Assembly (NCBI RefSeq): GCF_051014685.1
Contig: NW_027478887.1
Span: 338,285-402,284 of the forward strand
From: Ptiloglossa arizonensis
Taxonomy: Eukaryota > Arthropoda > Insecta > Hymenoptera > Colletidae
Length of the DNA: 64,000 nucleotides
Direction: 5' to 3'
The notes under the pieces were generated by a model. That model saw nothing but the letters and a program-made list of their open reading frames with translations. It ran no database searches and was not told the DNA's origin. Shown piece after piece: positions 1-10,194 of this stretch. A program made the translations under genes and the position numbers. Numbering within the stretch: the first letter of the stretch is position 1; the number at the start of each line of letters is the position of its first letter.

Positions 1-837
1 GAGATATGGCCGTTTGGATTTAACAAACGCTTGAGAAACTCAAAATTTTCGCATTTCTGATGCTCGAAACGAATAACTAGAACGGCCTAGGGGAAAACTA
101 CACCTACCGTTGTAATCGGGCGAGTTTCTACTTTCAGATGCAACAGAAATTATGCGGATTTGTCAATCCAATCGCGAGATATGGCAGCTTGGAGGTAAGA
201 AACGCTTGAGAAACTCAAAATTTTCGCAGTTCTGATGCTCGACAAGAATAACTAGAACGGCCTAGGGGCAAAGTGCGCATAACGTTGTAATCGGGCGAGT
301 TTCTACTTTCAGATGCAACAGAAATTTTGCGGATTGGTCGATCCGTTCGCGAGATGTGGCACTTTGGAAGTAAGAAACGCTTGAGAAACTCAAAATTTTC
401 GCAGTTCTGATGCTCGACACGAATAACTAGAACGGCCTAGGGGAAATGTGCGCATGCCGTTGTAATCGGGCGAGTTTCTACTTTCAGATGCAACAGAAAT
501 TTTGCGGATTGGTCAATCCGTTCGCGAGATATGGCAGTTTGGAGGTAAGAAACGCTTGAGAAACTCAAAATTTTCGCAGTTCTGATGCTCGACACGAATA
601 ACTAGAACGGCCTAGGGGCAAAGTGCGCATACCGTTGTAATCGGGCGAGTTTCTACTTTCAGATGCAACAGAAATTTTGCGGATTGGTCGATCCGTTCGC
701 GAGATGTGGCAGTTTGGAGGTAAGAAACGCTTGAGAAACTCAAAATTTTCGCAGTTCTGAAGCTCGAAACGAATAACTAGAACGGCCTAGGGGAAAACTA
801 CACCCACCGTTGTAATCGGGCGAGTTTCTACTTTCAG

Positions 838-894
838 ATGCAACAGAAATTTTGCGGATTGGTCAATCCGTTCGCGAGATATGGCAGTTTGGAG
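838..894 (+). other. 57-nt stop-free segment flanked by splice-site-like signals (exemplar)
   Basis: The segment begins right after TTTCTACTTTCAG, a pyrimidine tract plus CAG resembling a 3' splice acceptor. It ends at GAG followed by GTAAGA, a strong match to a 5' splice donor. Its length is 57 nt, exactly 19 codons, and it reads MQQKFCGLVNPFARYGSLE with no stop. The interval to the next acceptor (895-1012) is 118 nt. Splicing successive class A or C monomers would therefore keep one frame. Class B (GGATTTAA) and class D (GGAGATAAG) lose the donor GT. Variants change amino acids freely (V/I, N/D, Y/C, M/K), so I see no sign of protein-level selection. It is probably a coincidence, not a gene. 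Confidence 0.2.
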
Positions 895-916
895 GTAAGA
901 AACGCTTGAGAAACTC

Positions 917-924
917 AAAATTTT
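917..924. other. A4T4 tract (exemplar; one per monomer)
   Basis: AAAATTTT is an 8-bp self-complementary A-tract present in nearly all monomers. A-tracts of the AnTn kind are known to bend DNA. A second tract, AAATTTT, lies about 104 bp downstream in the same monomer, close to ten helical turns. The spacing to the next monomer's A4T4 (about 71 bp) is not a clean multiple, so array-wide phasing is unproven. Variants include CTCCAAATTTT and CACAAAATTTT. Confidence 0.5.
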
Positions 925-979
925 CGCAGTTCTGATGCTCGAAACGAATAACTAGAACCGCCTAGGGGAAAAGTGCGCA

Positions 980-996
980 TACCGTTGTAATCGGGC
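980..996 (+). other. CENP-B-box-like 17-bp motif (exemplar; one per monomer)
   Basis: The 17-mer TACCGTTGTAATCGGGC matches the published CENP-B box YTTCGTTGGAARCGGGA at 12 of 17 positions. It keeps 7 of the 9 bases considered essential (C4, G5, A10, C13, G14, G15, G16); T2 and T3 are replaced by A and C. It lies in one of the least variable parts of the monomer and recurs in nearly every unit. In mammals the box recruits CENP-B, a pogo-transposase-derived protein. Whether this organism has such a protein cannot be seen here. A chance match is possible because a single monomer sequence is being copied. Confidence 0.45.
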
Positions 997-1029
997 GAGT
1001 TTCTACTTTCAGATGCAACAGAAATTTTG

Positions 1030-1045
1030 CGGATTGATCAATCCG
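1030..1045. other. 16-bp perfect palindrome (exemplar, GATC-centred)
   Basis: CGGATTGATCAATCCG reads identically on both strands. It occurs in monomers of the GATTGATC type. In the commoner GATTGGTCAATCC type the same site keeps seven-base arms around a central GT. In class C (GATTGGTCGATCC) most pairs remain, with one T-G mismatch. In GAAATATGG monomers it is followed at once by a second palindrome, TTCGCGAA. Short dyads are a recurrent property of centromeric satellites without a canonical CENP-B box. A function is inferred only. Confidence 0.55.
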
Positions 1046-1050
1046 TTCGC

Positions 1051-3326
1051 GAGATATGGCAGTTTGGAGATAAGAAACGCTTGAGAAACTCAAAATTTTC
1101 GCAGTTCTGATGCTCGAAACGAATAACTAGAACGACCTACGGGGAAAAGTGCGCATACCGTTGTAATCGGGCGAGTTTCTACTTTCAGATGCAACAGAAA
1201 TTATGCGGATTTGTCAATCCGTTCGCGAGATATGGCAGTTTGGAGGTAAGAAATGCTTGAGAAACTCAACATTTTCGCAGTTCTGATGCTCGAAACGAAT
1301 AACTAGAACCGCCTAGGGGAAAAGTGCGCATACCGTTGTAATCGGGCGAGTTTCTACTTTCAGATGCAACAGAAATTTTGCGGATTGGTCAATCCGTTCG
1401 CGAGATATGGCCATTTGGATTTAACAAACGCTTGAGAAACTCAAAATTTTCGCAGTTCTGATGCTCGACACGAATAACTAGTACGGCCTAGGGGCAAAGT
1501 GCGCATACCGTTGTAATCGGGCGAGTTTCTACTTTCAGATGCAACAGAAATTTTGCGGATTGGTCGATCCGTTCGCGAGATGTGGCAGTTTGGAAGTAAG
1601 AAACGCTTGAGAAACTCAAAATTTTCGCAGTTCTGATGCTCGACACGAATAACTAGAACGGCCTAGGGGAAATGTGCGCATGCCGTTGTAATCGGGCGAG
1701 TTTCTACTTTCAGATGCAACAGAAATTTTGCGGATTGGTCAATCCGTTCGCGAGATATGGCAGTTTGGATGTAAGAAACGCTTGAGAAACTCAAAATTTT
1801 CGCAGTTCTGATGCTCGAAACGAATAACTAGAACCGCCTAGGGGAAAAGTGCGCATACCGTTGTAATCGGGCGAGTTTCTACTTTCAGATGCAACAGAAA
1901 TTTTGCGGATTGATCAATTCGTTCGCGAGATATGGCAGTTTGGAGATAAGAAACGCTTGAGAAACTCAAAATTTTCGCAATTCTGATGCTCGAAACGAAT
2001 GACTAGACCGGCCTAGGGGAGAAGTACGCATACCGTTGTAATCGGGCGAGTTTCTACTTTCAGATGCAACAGAAATTATGCGGATTGGTCAATCCGTTCG
2101 CGAGATATGGCAGTTTGGAGGTAAGAAACGCTTGAGAAACTCAAAATTTTCGCAGTTCTAATGCTCGAAACGAGTAACTAGAACGGCATAGTGGAAAAGT
2201 ACGCATACCGTTGTAATCGGGCGAGTTTCTACTTTCAGATGCAACAGAAATTTTGCGGATTGATCAATCCGTTCGCGAGATATGGCAGTTTGGAGGTAAG
2301 AAACGCTTGAGAAACTCAAAATTTTCGCAGTTCTGATGCTCGAAACGAATGACTAGACCGGCCTAGGGGAGAAGTACGCATACCGTTGTAATCGGGCGAG
2401 TTTCTACTTTCAGATGCAACAGAAATTATGCGGATTGGTCAATCCGTTCGCGAGATATGGCAGTTTGGAGGTAAGAAACGCTTGAGAAACTCAAAATTTT
2501 CGCAGTTCTAATGCTCGAAACGACTAACAAGAACGGCATAGTGGAAAAGTACGCATACCGTTGTAATCGGGCGAGTTTCTACTTTCAGATGCAACAGAAA
2601 TTTTGCGGATTGATCAATCCGTTCGCGAGATATGGCAGTTTGGACATAAGAAACGCTTGAGAAACTCAAAATTTTCGCAGTTCTGATGCTCGAAACGAAT
2701 GACTAGAACGGCCTAGGGGAGAAGTACGCATACCGTTGTAATCGGGCGAGTTTCTATTTTCAGATGCAACAGAAATCATGCGGATTGGTCAATCCGTTCG
2801 CGAGATATGGCCGTTTGGATTTAGCAAACGCTTGAGAAACTCAAAATTTTCGCATTTCTGATGCTCGAAACGAATAACAAGAACGGCCTAGGGGAAAAGT
2901 GCGCATACCGTTGTAATCGGGCGAGTTTCTACTTTCAGATGCAACAGAAATTTTGCGGATTAGTTAATCCGTTCGCGAGATATGGCAGGTTGGAGGTAAG
3001 AAACGCTTGAGAAACTCAAAATTTTCGCAGTTCTGATGCTCGACACGAATAACTAGAACGGCCTAGGGGAAAAGTGCGCATACCGTTGTAATCGGGCGAG
3101 TTTCTACTTTCAGATGCAACAGAAATTTTGCGGATTAGTTAATCCGTTCGCGAGATATGGCAGGTTGGAGGTAAGAAACGCTTGAGAAACTCAAAATTTT
3201 CGCAGTTCTGATGCTCGACACGAATAACTAGAACGGCCTAGGGGAAATGTGCGCATGCCGTTGTAATCGGGCGAGTTTCTACTTTCAGATGCAACAGAAA
3301 TTTTGCGGATTGATCAATCCGTTCGC
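1051..3326. repeat. 13-monomer HOR, copy 1 (2,276 bp)
   Basis: Thirteen monomers, one of 176 bp (AACGACCTACGGGG at 1131). Diagnostic variants reappear 2,275-2,276 bp later: AACGACCTAC at 1131 and 3407, and GTACGGCC at 1481 and 3757. Inside it a dimeric sub-pattern (350 bp) alternates GACTAGACCGG units (2001, 2351) with GAGTAACTAGAACGGCATAG units. Private changes versus copy 2 include GACTAACAAG near 2521 and TTAGCAAAC near 2821. Confidence 0.85.
1120..1160 (+). repeat. 176-bp variant monomer class (exemplar)
   Basis: CCTACGGGG or CCTATGGGG replaces CCTAGGGG, adding one base. The class occurs at 1131, 3407, 7084, 9185, 11461, 12862, 14438 and 17590 (start of AACGACCTA) and nowhere to the right of 17.6 kb. 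It is therefore a marker of the left third of the array and explains why HOR periods there are 175n+1. Confidence 0.85.
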
Positions 3327-5602
3327 GAGATATGGCAGTTTGGAGATAAGAAACGCTTGAGAAACTCAAAATTTTCGCAGTTCTGATGCTCGAAACGAAT
3401 AACTAGAACGACCTACGGGGAAAAGTGCGCATACCGTTGTAATCGGGCGAGTTTCTACTTTCAGATGCAACAGAAATTATGCGGATTTGTCAATCCGTTC
3501 GCGAGATATGGCAGTTTGGAGGTAAGAAATGCTTGAGAAACTCAACATTTTCGCAGTTCTGATGCTCGAAACGAATAACTAGAACCGCCTAGGGGAAAAG
3601 TGCGCATACCGTTGTAATCGGGCGAGTTTCTACTTTCAGATGCAACAGAAATTTTGCGGATTGGTCAATCCGTTCGCGAGATATGGCCGTTTGGATTTAA
3701 CAAACGCTTGAGAAACTCAAAATTTTCGCAGTTCTGATGCTCGACACGAATAACTAGTACGGCCTAGGGGCAAAGTGCGCATACCGTTGTAATCGGGCGA
3801 GTTTCTACTTTCAGATGCAACAGAAATTTTGCGGATTGGTCGATCCGTTCGCGAGATGTGGCAGTTTGGAAGTAAGAAACGCTTGAGAAACTCAAAATTT
3901 TCGCAGTTCTGATGCTCGACACGAATAACTAGAACGGCCTAGGGGAAATGTGCGCATGCCGTTGTAATCGGGCGAGTTTCTACTTTCAGATGCAACAGAA
4001 ATTTTGCGGATTGGTCAATCCGTTCGCGAGATATGGCAGTTTGGATGTAAGAAACGCTTGAGAAACTCAAAATTTTCGCAGTTCTGATGCTCGAAACGAA
4101 TAACTAGAACCGCCTAGGGGAAAAGTGCGCATACCGTTGTAATCGGGCGAGTTTCTACTTTCAGATGCAACAGAAATTTTGCGGATTGATCAATTCGTTC
4201 GCGAGATATGGCAGTTTGGAGATAAGAAACGCTTGAGAAACTCAAAATTTTCGCAATTCTGATGCTCGAAACGAATGACTAGACCGGCCTAGGGGAGAAG
4301 TACGCATACCGTTGTAATCGGGCGAGTTTCTACTTTCAGATGCAACAGAAATTATGCGGATTGGTCAATCCGTTCGCGAGATATGGCAGTTTGGAGGTAA
4401 GAAACGCTTGAGAAACTCAAAATTTTCGCAGTTCTAATGCTCGAAACGAGTAACTAGAACGGCATAGTGGAAAAGTACGCATACCGTTGTAATCGGGCGA
4501 GTTTCTACTTTCAGATGCAACAGAAATTTTGCGGATTGATCAATCCGTTCGCGAGATATGGCAGTTTGGAGGTAAGAAACGCTTGAGAAACTCAAAATTT
4601 TCGCAGTTCTGATGCTCGAAACGAATGACTAGACCGGCCTAGGGGAGAAGTACGCATACCGTTGTAATCGGGCGAGTTTCTACTTTCAGATGCAACAGAA
4701 ATTATGCGGATTGGTCAATCCGTTCGCGAGATATGGCAGTTTGGAGGTAAGAAACGCCTGAGAAACTCAAAATTTTCGCAGTTCTAATGCTCGAAACGAG
4801 TAACTAGAACGGCATAGTGGAAAAGTACGCATACCGTTGTAATCGGGCGAGTTTCTACTTTCAGATGCAACAGAAATTTTGCGGATTGATCAATCCGTTC
4901 GCGAGATACGGCAGTTTGGAGATAAGAAACGCTTGAGAAACTCAAAATTTTCGCAGTTCTGATGCTCGAAACGAATGACTAGAACGGCCTAGGGGAGAAG
5001 TACGCATACCGTTGTAATCGGGCGAGTTTCTATTTTCAGATGCAACAGAAATCATGCGGATTGGTCAATCCGTTCGCGAGATATGGCCGTTTGGATTTAA
5101 CAAACGCTTGAGAAACTCAAAATTTTCGCATTTCTGATGCTCGAAACGAATAACAAGAACGGCCTAGGGGAAAAGTGCGCATACCGTTGTAATCGGGCGA
5201 GTTTCTACTTTCAGATGCAACAGAAATTTTGCGGATTAGTTAATCCGTTCGCGAGATATGGCAGGTTGGAGGTAAGAAACGCTTGAGAAACTCAAAATTT
5301 TCGCAGTTCTGATGCTCGACACGAATAACTAGAACGGCCTAGGGGAAAAGTGCGCATACCGTTGTAATCGGGCGAGTTTCTACTTTCAGATGCAACAGAA
5401 ATTTTGCGGATTAGTTAATCCGTTCGCGAGATATGGCAGGTTGGAGGTAAGAAACGCTTGAGAAACTCAAAATTTTCGCAGTTCTGATGCTCGACACGAA
5501 TAACTAGAACGGCCTAGGGGAAAAGTGCGCATACCGTTGTAATCGGGCGAGTTTCTACTTTCAGATGCAATAGAAATTTTGCGGATTGGTCAATCCGTTC
5601 GC
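3327..5602. repeat. 13-monomer HOR, copy 2 (2,276 bp nominal)
   Basis: Near-identical to 1051-3326 at a 2,276-bp offset up to about 5,520. Beyond that the last unit diverges: the tag is AAAAGTGCGCAT rather than AAATGTGCGCATGCC, then GCAATAGAAA follows. The pair GCAGGTTGGAGG is carried by two adjacent units in both copies (near 2988 and 3160; near 5263 and 5436). GCCTGAG near 4757 is private to this copy. Confidence 0.82.
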
Positions 5603-6439
5603 GAGAAATGGCAGTTTGGAGGTAAGAAACGCTTGAGAAACTCAAAATTTTCGCATTTCTGATGCTCGAAACGAATAACTAGAACGACCTAGGGGAAAAG
5701 TGCGCATACCGTTGTAATCGGGCGAGTTTCTACTTTCAGATGCAACAGAAGTTTTGCGGATTGGTCGATCCGTTCGCGAGATGTGGCAGTTTGGAAGTAA
5801 GAAACGCTTGAGAAACTCAAAATTTTCGCAGTTCTGATGCTCGAAACGAATAACTAGATCGGCCTAGGGGAAAACTACACCTACCGTTGTAATCGGGCGA
5901 GTTTCTGCTTTCAGATTCAACAGAAATTTTGCGGATTGGTCAATCCGTTCGCGAGATATGGCAGTTTGGAGGTAAGAAACGCTTGAGAAACTCAAAATTT
6001 TTGGCAGTTCTGATGCTCGAAACGAATAACTAGAACGGCCTAGGGGAAAACTACACCTACCGTTGTAATCGGGCGAGTTTCTACTTTCAGATGCAACAGA
6101 AATTTTGCGGATTGGTCAATCCGTTCGCGAGATATGGCAGTTTGGAGGTAAGAAACGCTTGAGAAACTCAAAATTTTCGCAGTTCTGATGCTCGACACGA
6201 ATAACTAGAACGGCCTAGGGGCAAAGTGCCCATACCGTTGTAATCGGGCGAGTTTCTACTTTCAGATGCAACAGAAATTTTGCGGATTGGTCGATCCGTT
6301 CGCGAGATGTGGCAGTTTGGAAGTAAGAAACGCTTGAGAAACTCCAAATTTTCGCAGTTCTGATGCTCGAAACGAATAACTAGAACGGCCTAGGGGAAAA
6401 CTACACCTACCGTTGTAATCGGGCGAGATTCTACTTTCA
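5603..6439. repeat. Monomer block with distant copy at 16.4-17.7 kb
   Basis: About five units with rare shared markers: GAAGTTTTGCGG near 5749, TCTGCTTTCAGATTCAACAG near 5904-5923, and a one-base insertion giving ATTTTTGGCAG at 6003. The same series recurs near 16,429-16,690, offset 10,681 bp (61 monomers plus six length-altering units). GTGCCCAT tags at 6227 recur at about 7628, 8504 and 18309. Confidence 0.75.
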
Positions 6440-7478
6440 GATGCAATAGAAATTTTGCGGATTGGTCAATCCGTTCGCGAGATATGGCAGTTTGGAGGTA
6501 AGAAACGCTTGAGAAACTCAAAATTTTCGCAGTTCTAATGCTCGAAACGAGTAACTAGAACGGCATAGTGGAAAAGTACGCATACCGTTGTAATCGGGCG
6601 AGTTTCTACTTTCAGATGCAACAGAAATTTTGCGAATTGATCAATCCGTTCGCGAGATATGGCAGTTTGGAGATAAGAAACCCTTGAGAAACTCAAAATT
6701 TTCGCAGTTCTGATGCTCGAAACGAATGACTAGAACGGCCTAGGGGAGAAGTACGCATACCGTTGTAATCGGGCGAGTTTCTATTTTCAGATGCAACAGA
6801 AATCATGCGGATTGGTCAATCCGTTCGCGAGATATGGCCGTTTGGATTTAACAAACGCTTGAGAAACTCAAAATTTTCGCATTTCTGATGCTCGAAACGA
6901 ATAACAAGAACGGCCTAGGGGAAAAGTGCGCATACCGTTGTAATCGGGCGAGTTTCTACTTTTAGATGCAACAGAAATTTTGCGGATTGATCAATCCGTT
7001 CGCGAGATATGGCAGTTTGGAGGTAAGAAACGCTTGAGAAACTCAAAATTTTCGCAGTTCCGATGCTCGAAACGAATGACTAGAACGACCTATGGGGAAA
7101 AGTGCGCATACCGTTGTAATCGGGCGAGTTTCTACTTTCAGAAGCAACAGAAATTTTGCGGATTGGTGTATCCATTCGCGAGATATGGCAGTTTGGAGGT
7201 AAGAAACGCTTGAGAAACTCAAAATTTTCGCAGTTCTGATGCTCGAAATGAATAACTGGAACGGCCTAGGGGAAAACTACACCTACCGTTGTAATCGGGC
7301 GAGTTTCTACTTTCAGATGCAACAGAAATTTTGCGGATTGATCAATCCGTTCGCGAGATATGGCAGTTTGGAGATAAGAAACGCTTGAGAAACTCAAAAT
7401 TTTCGCAGTTCTGATGCTCGAAACGAATGACTAGAACGGCCTAGGGGAGAAGTACACATACCGTTGTAATCGGGCGAG
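6440..7478. repeat. 12-monomer-offset HOR segment, copy 1
   Basis: The segment matches 8541-9579 at 2,101 bp offset (twelve monomers plus one 176-bp unit). Markers are TTTGCGAATTGATC near 6630, GAAACCCTTGAG near 6686, ACAGAAATCATGCGG near 6797, and AACGACCTATGGGG at 7084. The 77-codon frame at 6980-7213 lies across two units here and recurs identically at 9081, 11357, 12758 and 14334. It is a repeat by-product. Confidence 0.78.
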
Positions 7479-8540
7479 TTTCTACTTTCAGATGCAACAG
7501 AAATTTTGCGGATTGGTCAATCCGTTCGCGAGATATGGCAGTTTGGAGGTAAGAAACGCTTGAGAAACTCAAAATTTTCGCAGTTCTGATGCTCGACACG
7601 AATAACTAGAACGGCCTAGGGGCAAAGTGCCCATACCGTTGTAATCGGGCGAGTTTCTACTTTCAGATGCAACAGAAATTTTGCGGATTGGTCGATCCGT
7701 TCGCGAGATGTGGCAGGTTGGAAGTAAGAAACGCTTGAGAAACTCCAAATTTTCGCAGTTCTGATGCTCGAAACGAATAACTAGAACGGCCTAGGGGAAA
7801 ACTACACCTACCGTTGTAATCGGGCGAGATTCTACTTTCAGATGCAACAGAAATTTTGCGGATTGGTCAATCCGTTCGCGAGATATGGCAGTTTGGAGGT
7901 AAGAAACGCTTGAGAAACTCAAAATTTTCGCAGTTCTAATGCTCGAAACGAGTAACTAGAACGGCATAGTGGAAAAGTACGCATACCGTTGTAATCGGGC
8001 GAGTTTCTACTTTCAGATGCAACAGAAATTTTGCGAATTGATCAATCCGTTCGCGAGATATGGCAGCTTGGAGATAAGAAACCCTTGAGAAACTCAAAAT
8101 TTTCGCAGTTCTGATGCTCGAAACGAATGACTAGAACGGCCTAGGGGAGAAGTACACATACCGTTGTAATCGGGCGAGTTTCTATTTTCAGATGCAACAG
8201 AAATCATGCGGATTGGTCAATCCGTTCGCGAGATGTGGCAGTTTGGAAGTAAGAAACGCTTGAGAAACTCAAAATTTTCGCAGTTCTGATGCTCGACACG
8301 AATAACTAGAACGGCCTAGGGGAAATGTGCGCATGCCGTTGTAATCGGGCGAGTTTCTACTTTCAGATGCAACAGAAATTTTGCGCATTGGTCAATCCGT
8401 TCGCGAGATATGGCAGTTTGGAGGTAAGAAACGCTTGAGAAACTCAAAATTTTCGCAGTTCTGATGCTCGACACGAATAACTAGAACGGCCTAGGGGCAA
8501 AGTGCCCATACCGTTGTAATCGGGCGAGTTTCTACTTTCA
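7479..8540. repeat. 8-monomer-offset partial duplication of 6.13-6.79 kb
   Basis: From about 7530 to 8190 this matches 6130-6790 at 1,401 bp: GTGCCCAT at 6227 and 7628, and CTAATGCTCGAAACGAG at about 6535 and 7937. It then switches to a class C head (GAGATGTGG near 8230) where the earlier copy has class B, so the duplication is truncated. TTTGCGCATT at 8380 recurs at 9781. Confidence 0.72.
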
Positions 8541-9579
8541 GATGCAACAGAAATTTTGCGGATTGGTCAATCCGTTCGCGAGATATGGCAGTTTGGAGGT
8601 AAGAAACGCTTGAGAAACTCAAAATTTTCGCAGTTCTAATGCTCGAAACGAGTAACTAGAACGGCATAGTGGAAAAGTACGCATACCGTTGTAATCGGGC
8701 GAGTTTCTACTTTCAGATGCAACAGAAATTTTGCGAATTGATCAATCCGTTCGCGAGATATGGCAGTTTGGAGATAAGAAACCCTTGAGAAACTCAAAAT
8801 TTTCGCAGTTCTGATGCTCGAAACGAATGACTAGAACGGCCTAGGGGAGAAGTACGCATACCGTTGTAATCGGGCGAGTTTCTATTTTCAGATGCAACAG
8901 AAATCATGCGGATTGGTCAATCCGTTCGCGAGATATGGCCGTTTGGATTTAACAAACGCTTGAGAAACTCAAAATTTTCGCATTTCTGATGCTCGAAACG
9001 AATAACAAGAACGGCCTAGGGGAAAAGTGCGCATACCGTTGTAATCGGGCGAGTTTCTACTTTGAGATGCAACAGAAATTTTGCGGATTGATCAATCCGT
9101 TCGCGAGATATGGCAGTTTGGAGGTAAGAAACGCTTGAGAAACTCAAAATTTTCGCAGTTCCGATGCTCGAAACGAATGACTAGAACGACCTATGGGGAA
9201 AAGTGCGCATACCGTTGTAATCGGGCGAGTTTCTACTTTCAGAAGCAACAGAAATTTTGCGGATTGGTCTATCCATTCGCGAGATATGGCAGTTTGGAGG
9301 TAAGAAACGCTTGAGAAACTCAAAATTTTCGCAGTTCTGATGCTCGAAATGAATAACTGGAACGGCCTAGGGGAAAACTACACCTACCGTTGTAATCGGG
9401 CGAGTTTCTACTTTCAGATGCAACAGAAATTTTGCGGATTGATCAATCCGTTCGCGAGATATGGCAGTTTGGAGATAAGAAACGCTTGAGAAACTCAAAA
9501 TTTTCGCAGTTCTGATGCTCGAAACGAATGACTAGAACGGCCTAGGGGAGAAGTACACATACCGTTGTAATCGGGCGAG
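8541..9579. repeat. 12-monomer-offset HOR segment, copy 2
   Basis: Near-identical to 6440-7478, including the 176-bp unit with AACGACCTATGGGG at 9185 and class B TTTAACAAACGC near 8948. One private difference is TTTGAGATGC near 9061 instead of TTTTAGATGC. The GTCTATCC versus GTGTATCC difference near 9268 is another. Confidence 0.78.
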
Positions 9580-10194
9580 TTTCTATTTTCAGATGCAACA
9601 GAAATCATGCGGATTGGTCAATCCGTTCGCGAGATGTGGCAGTTTGGAAGTAAGAAACGCTTGAGAAACTCAAAATTTTCGCAGCTCTGATGCTCGACAC
9701 GAATAACTAGAACGGCCTAGGGGAAATGTGCGCATGCCGTTGTAATCGGGCGAGTTTCTACTTTCAGATGCAACAGACATTTTGCGCATTGGTCAATCCG
9801 TTCGCGAGATATGGCAGTTTGGAGGTAAGAAACGCTTGAGAAACTCAAAATTTTCGCAGTTCTGATGCTCGACACGAATAACTAGAACGGCCTAGGGGAA
9901 ATGTGCGCATGCCGTTGTAATCGGGCGAGTTTCTACTTTCAGATGCAACAGAAATTTTGCGGATTGGTCAATCCGTTCGCGAGATATGGCAGTTTGGAGG
10001 TAAGAAACGCTTGAGAAACTCAAAATTTTCGCAGTTCTGATGCTCGAAACGAATAACTAGAACCGCCTAGGGGAAAAGTGCGCATACCGTTGTAATCGGG
10101 CGAGTTTCTACTTTCAGATGCAACAGAAATTTTGCGGATTGATCAATCCGTTCGCGAGATATGGCAGTTTGGAGATAAGAAACCCTTGAGAAAC
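9580..10194. repeat. Linker block with copy at 14.8-15.4 kb
   Basis: Class C, A and A/D units carrying AAATGTGCGCATGCC and CATTGGTC. GAGATGTGGCAG at 9631 recurs at 14884, an offset of 5,253 bp (30 monomers plus three 176-bp units), so this begins a larger 9.3-11.2 kb to 14.6-16.4 kb duplication. CAGCTCTGATG near 9683 and ACAGACATTTT near 9772 are private. Confidence 0.7.

Larger units (their letters stand above)
1..1050. repeat. Left-edge block of six monomers
   Basis: The first unit has a class B head, followed by alternating class A and C units with tags such as CAAAGTGCGCAT, AAATGTGCGCAT and AAAACTACACC. A few private changes occur (ATCGCGAG at 171, GACAAG at 243, ATAACG at 270-276), but no length changes. 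No clear HOR partner was found for the block as a whole, although several units resemble those at 1.4-1.8 kb. Nothing other than satellite is present. Confidence 0.85.
876..1050 (+). repeat. Representative satellite monomer (reference for internal numbering)
   Basis: This unit is close to the majority sequence and serves as reference. In order it shows a class A head (CAGTTTGGAGGTAAG, monomer 10-24), an A4T4 tract (42-49), the GCAGTTCTGATGCTCGAAAC segment (51-70), a CCTAGG AvrII-type site just after position 85, tag AAAAGTGCGCATACCG, a CENP-B-box-like 17-mer (105-121), a pyrimidine-rich run ending in CAG (to 137), AAATTTT (147-153), and a 16-bp palindrome (155-170). Base composition of the majority monomer counted by hand is G 46, C 32, about 44.6% GC, with 13 CpG. 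Variation clusters at 1-30, 52-55, 68-80, 88-108, 138-142 and 160-170. Confidence 0.9.

Noticed and set aside
331..372. Pol III internal promoter (B box in GGTCGATCC, A box in TGGCAGTTTGG)
   Set aside because: GGTCGATCC lacks two bases of the B-box consensus, the A-box candidate misses the conserved A and R, and the two are in the wrong order. There is no tRNA-like fold.
876..1050. Monomer as a dimer of a shorter ancestral repeat (CAAAATTTTCGCAG versus GAAATTTTGCGG, about 105 bp apart)
   Set aside because: Similarity is limited to about ten AT-rich bases and does not extend; it is insufficient for an internal duplication.
6980..7213. 77-codon open frame, repeated identically at 9081, 11357, 12758, 14334 and nearly so at 17486
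   Set aside because: It crosses two monomers, recurs only where HOR copies recur, has no recognisable domain, and depends on chance absence of stops in a 175-bp repeat whose length rotates the frame.
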